DNA of 44,244 bases, from contig DAORZT010000017.1 in assembly GCA_035359995.1 (NCBI GenBank), positions 1-44,244 on the forward strand. Direction: 5' to 3'. A program made the position numbers and the translations under genes. The stretch is from JAKPCT01 sp029553165 (GTDB lineage Bacteria > Bacillota > UBA4882 > UBA8346). Shown here in pieces: positions 41,009-44,244 of this stretch; within the stretch, counting starts at the first letter, position 1; the number at the start of each line of letters is the position of its first letter. Below the pieces are notes generated by a model. That model was given only the letters and a program-made list of their open reading frames with translations, was not told the DNA's origin and did no database searches.

Positions 41009-42056
41009 ATGTCTGAAGAAATTAAAGATCAGTCTTTAAATAGTAGTGATGAACAAGCAACAACTTGTCCCAACGGGCAGTTATATACCGTTCAATCAGG
41101 CGATACGATGTTTGCGATCGCCAGACGAAATAACGTCTGCTTACAAAGATTGATTGCTGCTAATCCTCAAATATCAGATCCAAATACAATTGCTCCCGGT
41201 CAGGTGATCTGTATTCCTGAACCCGGTCCAGGTATCAGTTGCCCCGGAGGACAGATTTATCGGGTAGAAATTGGGGATACAATGTTTGAAATTGCAAGTC
41301 GTTATGGGGTGCCATTAGAAGCATTATTAAAAGCTAATCCTCAAATTAGTGATCCCAATGAAATCTTTCCCGGTCAAGAAATCTGTATACCAGGAGAAGC
41401 TATCCCATGCCCCGGTGGTATGTTGTACACTGTAAGACCTGGCGAAACGTTGTTTGAGATCGCTCGGATTTATAATATTTCGTTAGCTGCTCTAATTGCT
41501 GCTAATCCTCAAATTAGCGATCCGGATCAGATTGTACCGGGTCAGGTGCTCTGTATTCCAGCACCAATGCCGGCACCGAGACCAACGCCAGGACCAGCAC
41601 CGGGACCAAGACCAACACCAGGCCCGANNNNNNNNNNNNNNNNNNNNNNNNNNNNNNNNNNNNNNNNNNNNNNNNNNNNNNNNNNNNNNNNNNNNNNNNN
41701 NNNNNNNNNNNNNNNNNNNNNNNNNNNCGAGACCAACGCCAGGACCAGCACCGGGACCAAGACCAACACCAGGCCCGACACCAGGACCTGCACCGAGACC
41801 AACGCCAGGACCAGCACCGGGACCAAGACCAACACCAGGCCCGACACCGGCGCCAAGACCGACTCCAAGCCCAACACCAGGACCAATGCCGAGCCCGGCC
41901 CCAAGGACAATATCAACACCAGCGCCAATATCAGATCCAATGGTTATGAATCCATACCAATCATATGGACAAATGCCAATCTACATTGTTGTGCCATGGG
42001 AGGAATGTCCCTATCGACCGAAGTCAAAACGTGACTGCCGGAGACACTGTCGTTAA
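41009..42056 (+). CDS. LysM-repeat protein with Pro-rich tandem repeats (contains assembly gap)
   Basis: ATG 41009 (after GAGGAGG) starts a protein with three LysM modules at about residues 25-69, 83-127 and 139-183 (YTVQSGDTMFAIARRNNVCL pattern, each ending PGQ-ICIP), which bind peptidoglycan or chitin-like glycans. Two or three Cys per module recur at matching places. A Pro/Thr/Gly/Ala/Arg repeat follows (RPTPGPAPGPRPTPGP...), broken by 100 N. After the gap the coding frame is the one ending at 42056, finishing IVVPWEECPYRPKSKRDCRR then HCR. The frames agree if the missing length is a multiple of 3. No signal peptide, as in spore-coat LysM proteins such as SafA; a spore or cell-surface role is inferred. 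Confidence 0.75.
41574..41895 (+). repeat. Pro-rich coding tandem repeat with 100-N gap
   Basis: A 66-base unit coding RPTPGPAPGPRPTPGPTPGP plus AP is seen before and after the N block (41628-41727). The flanks are nearly identical, so the gap is a collapsed repeat and its true length is unknown. Confidence 0.85.
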
Positions 42057-42080
42057 AAGGCCGATTTCGGCCTTTTTATT
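42055..42080 (+). terminator. Terminator after the LysM gene
   Basis: AAAAGGCCG-attt-CGGCCTTTT plus T/A tail, beginning in the stop codon. Confidence 0.85.
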
Positions 42081-42170
42081 TTATAGCAAAATTGGTTTAG
42101 CAGGATTTATCTACTAATTAGCGAAATAAAATGGAGGTAATGATTTATTGAGTAAGGCGGAGGAGTTTTG

Positions 42171-43709
42171 TTGGTAAAAGTAAAGCAGGATTTAATACGA
42201 AATCGTAATGTTGCTTTTATAAACTCACTGGCGAACATTCGGATCAATTTAGCAATTGTCAATGCGATTATAATTGCGATTGCGTTGGGTACCAAGGGTA
42301 CCATGGTTGATTATGCGATTGTTGCAGGTTATCTGCTTTTGAGTGTAGCCAATCTGTGTGTTTCATGGATACGAGACTTGGCTGCAAATAAGTTGAGAGT
42401 TCTTTTCTTAATAGTAGATCCGTTAATAACTGTTTATATGATCTTCCGAACCGGCGGTATACGGAGTGAACTGTATCCGTTCCTTTTTATACCGGTATTG
42501 GTTTCGGCGATTCGCTTTCGCTATGCCGGGACAATGTTGTGTTGTTCGATCTTGACATTGATTTTAGTCGGGAGCAGTCTGATTAACGACATTTTTAGTT
42601 GGCGGATTTTGTTGATTAAAACCGGATTTTTATATCTGGTGGGTATCCTTAGCAGTGTAGTGATTGAACAGACCTATAAAGTAACTGAGGATGTTTCGGA
42701 TCAACTAGCCAAGAAGAACGATGAATTACAGCGTTTAAACTACCATCTGACCGAAGTTTCAGCCAGTTCCGATCGGGGACAAATCTTGACTGAGACTTTA
42801 AGAGTAATTCAAGCCAATGTTGATACACCAATGGCGGCGATGATGATCTTCGATCCCCGAGGGGAGTTAAAGATCGTCTATTCTTTTGGCTGGGAAGATG
42901 AATGGCTCCACAACTATCAAAACTATCCTTTAAGTAAGTATAGTCTTTCTTTGGCACGGATTTTGGCTTTTAAGAAACCTTTAATCTGTTCGGATATTGA
43001 TAAACATACTGAATTGATCAAAACCTTTGAGGGTACCCCGGTGCAATCACTGTTTGCGTTTCCATTGATAATTCAGCAGGAAGTAATTGGAGCGATTATG
43101 ATCACCGATGTTCAGGTTAAAACAATCTCCGAAGCTGAGATTCAAATATTGACCAGTATCGCTAATCAAGCCAGTATTGCGATTCAAAATGCAATCAGTT
43201 TAAACGAAGAGAAGAAGAGAGCCGATACTGATGGTCTGACTGGTTTGTACAACCGGCGTTATTTTAATGAAAAATTAGAAGATCTGGTGTATGAAACCAT
43301 GCAAGATGCTGATTCGGCAATGTCGTTAATCATGTTGGATGTTGACAATTTTAAAAAATATAACGATACTTACGGTCATCCAGCTGGCGATCGGCTGCTG
43401 AAAAAGCTGGCAAGGGTGATCAGCGAAGTGGTGCGTGAAGAGGATATTGTAGCTCGCTATGGTGGTGAAGAGATTGCCGTTATTCTTAAGAAATGCCATA
43501 ACGAGCTTGCATTGGAGATTGCTGAACGGATCCGGTCTTCGGTGCAACAGATTAGGGACCTCGAATGTCCGATCACGGTATCGGTAGGAGTAGGGACGCT
43601 GCCGGACCATGCTAAAGACTCGAAAACATTGCTGGACTTCACTGATCAGTCACTTTACCATGCTAAGCATACCGGTAAAAATAAGGTTTGTTGCGGGGTC
43701 TTCAGTTAA
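42171..43709 (+). CDS. Membrane-bound diguanylate cyclase with GAF domain
   Basis: A 512-residue enzyme making cyclic di-GMP from two GTP. Residues about 20-165 hold five or six membrane segments; a short coiled coil (SDQLAKKNDELQRLNYHLTE) leads to a GAF domain at about 185-335; the GGDEF domain fills the rest, with active-site motif GGEEI at 431-435 and the inhibitory I-site RxxD (REED, from Arg422) exactly five residues before it, so product feedback is expected. It starts at TTG 42171 or 42168; GGAGGAG (42159-42165) favours 42171. Its stop overlaps the stop of the convergent gene at 43706. No c-di-GMP effector is in the window. Confidence 0.92.
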   Translation: MVKVKQDLIRNRNVAFINSLANIRINLAIVNAIIIAIALGTKGTMVDYAIVAGYLLLSVANLCVSWIRDLAANKLRVLFLIVDPLITVYMIFRTGGIRSELYPFLFIPVLVSAIRFRYAGTMLCCSILTLILVGSSLINDIFSWRILLIKTGFLYLVGILSSVVIEQTYKVTEDVSDQLAKKNDELQRLNYHLTEVSASSDRGQILTETLRVIQANVDTPMAAMMIFDPRGELKIVYSFGWEDEWLHNYQNYPLSKYSLSLARILAFKKPLICSDIDKHTELIKTFEGTPVQSLFAFPLIIQQEVIGAIMITDVQVKTISEAEIQILTSIANQASIAIQNAISLNEEKKRADTDGLTGLYNRRYFNEKLEDLVYETMQDADSAMSLIMLDVDNFKKYNDTYGHPAGDRLLKKLARVISEVVREEDIVARYGGEEIAVILKKCHNELALEIAERIRSSVQQIRDLECPITVSVGVGTLPDHAKDSKTLLDFTDQSLYHAKHTGKNKVCCGVFS

Positions 43710-44244
43710 AAGTAGTACAATAATGAGAAATTAAAACTGAGACCGGCGCGTGAAACGCTTTGTGATTGGTTATAGTAGCCCATCGAGATTTCCAAAGCCG
43801 GTCGGATAATGTATTTTTGATATTCGATTCCGAAGAAGGCTTCATAACCATTGTTGGCTAAAACCTCATTTTGGTTGGAACCATAATACTGACGGTGGCC
43901 GATTCCAATCCCGGCATAAGACTGTAATTCGGAATGCAAACTCAATTCATAAATCCCTCTCAACCCAAGGGAATACCTCCCCGAAGTGCCGTTTTCAGCT
44001 TCGCTGAGGTTAAACGCGACTACCGGTTGTAAATAATACTTGGTCTTGATTGGGATTTTGACGCTCAATCCACTGGCAGGTTTGCTGTATTGCCAACCAA
44101 AAGAATAATTACGTTCTTGCTGGGAGACGGATTCAGTAGCACTAACCTTAACAGGAGTGTTAAGATCTGAGTCTGCCAGGGATAGGTTGGGACTAAATAA
44201 AATGAGAAAAACGAGTAATAATATTGAAGGTGTTAACTTTTTAA
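43706..44244 (-). CDS. Secreted beta-strand-rich protein, probable outer-membrane barrel (5' end cut)
   Basis: The frame is open from the right window edge: KKLTPSILLLVFLILFSPNL then SLA is a type I signal peptide whose start codon lies just outside. The mature part alternates polar and hydrophobic residues in strands separated by short turns (YYLQPVVAFNLSEAENGTSG, RYSLGLRGIYELSLHSELQS, YAGIGIGHRQYYGSNQNEVL) and ends SFNFSLLYYF, a C-terminal Phe after an aromatic strand as in Gram-negative porin-like barrels. A TTG at 44068 would remove the signal and is rejected. If it is a barrel, the organism has an outer membrane. About 180 residues; family unknown. Confidence 0.6.
   Translation of the reverse strand, partial: KKLTPSILLLVFLILFSPNLSLADSDLNTPVKVSATESVSQQERNYSFGWQYSKPASGLSVKIPIKTKYYLQPVVAFNLSEAENGTSGRYSLGLRGIYELSLHSELQSYAGIGIGHRQYYGSNQNEVLANNGYEAFFGIEYQKYIIRPALEISMGYYNQSQSVSRAGLSFNFSLLYYF

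Noticed and set aside
41542..41940. Antisense frame through the Pro-rich repeat giving a Leu/Val-rich protein
   Set aside because: It is the mirror of a GC-biased tandem repeat, includes the N block, and has no ribosome site.
1..44244. CRISPR arrays, tRNA or rRNA genes
   Set aside because: No regularly spaced repeats and no tRNA cloverleaf or rRNA signature was seen on either strand.

Overview
The window looks like chromosomal DNA of a strictly anaerobic member of the Bacillota (Firmicutes). Supporting signs are sigma-A promoters (TTGACA-17-TATAAT), strong Shine-Dalgarno sites with frequent TTG/GTG starts, a SAM-I (S-box) riboswitch ahead of a metI-metC pair, a CymR-like Rrf2 regulator, YezD proteins and oxygen-sensitive radical enzymes. 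The intact ABC solute-binding proteins lack a lipobox, and the right edge carries a secreted, strand-rich protein ending in Phe. Both hint at a diderm Firmicute. This is inference; the species cannot be named from the window.

Layout. 1-1900: AT-rich accessory DNA with an unrecognised gene, an IS110 relic, a decayed secreted-protein gene and a dispersed repeat. 1900-11330: CymR-like regulator, two YezD-family genes, a binding protein plus ATPase, then two tandem radical SAM genes separated by a broken binding-protein gene, a flavin split-barrel protein, and a complete binding protein-permease-ATPase set. 11330-14230: membrane protein, alpha/beta hydrolase (with a CymR-type operator), bacteriohemerythrin and CheX. 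14230-15000: hairpin-rich dispersed repeats. 15040-24313: second operon, with a NifX-like leader ORF, terminator/attenuator, ATPase, permease, 2-hydroxyacyl-CoA dehydratase-type activase, two dehydratase-like subunits, binding protein, FAD reductase and MFS transporter. 24395-27960: S-box riboswitch, metI, metC, then cysK. 28100-31500: decaying accessory genes (SUKH-like, flavodoxin-like, interrupted lipoprotein) and an intact lipoprotein. 31500-44244: Msr-like ABC-F with an apparent AUU start, GapN-like dehydrogenase, repeats, M28 peptidase, polysaccharide deacetylase, TetR-amidohydrolase-cupin, a LysM protein with an assembly gap in its Pro-rich repeat, a diguanylate cyclase and the partial barrel-like gene.

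Working model: 1.9-28 kb is a sulfur-acquisition island. SsuA/TauA-type transporters import one or more organosulfur compounds. O2-independent enzymes (two radical SAM proteins with an unusual CX8CX2C motif; an ATP-activated dehydratase-type iron-sulfur reductase; an FAD reductase) take the place of the O2-dependent SsuD/TauD enzymes, none of which is present. Released sulfur would pass to CysK and MetI/MetC. Four near-identical 20-bp sites (before cymR, yezD, the hydrolase and cysK) tie these genes to one Rrf2 regulator. Three terminator-type leaders sharing a small A-loop hairpin precede three of the operons. The substrate and chemistry are inference.
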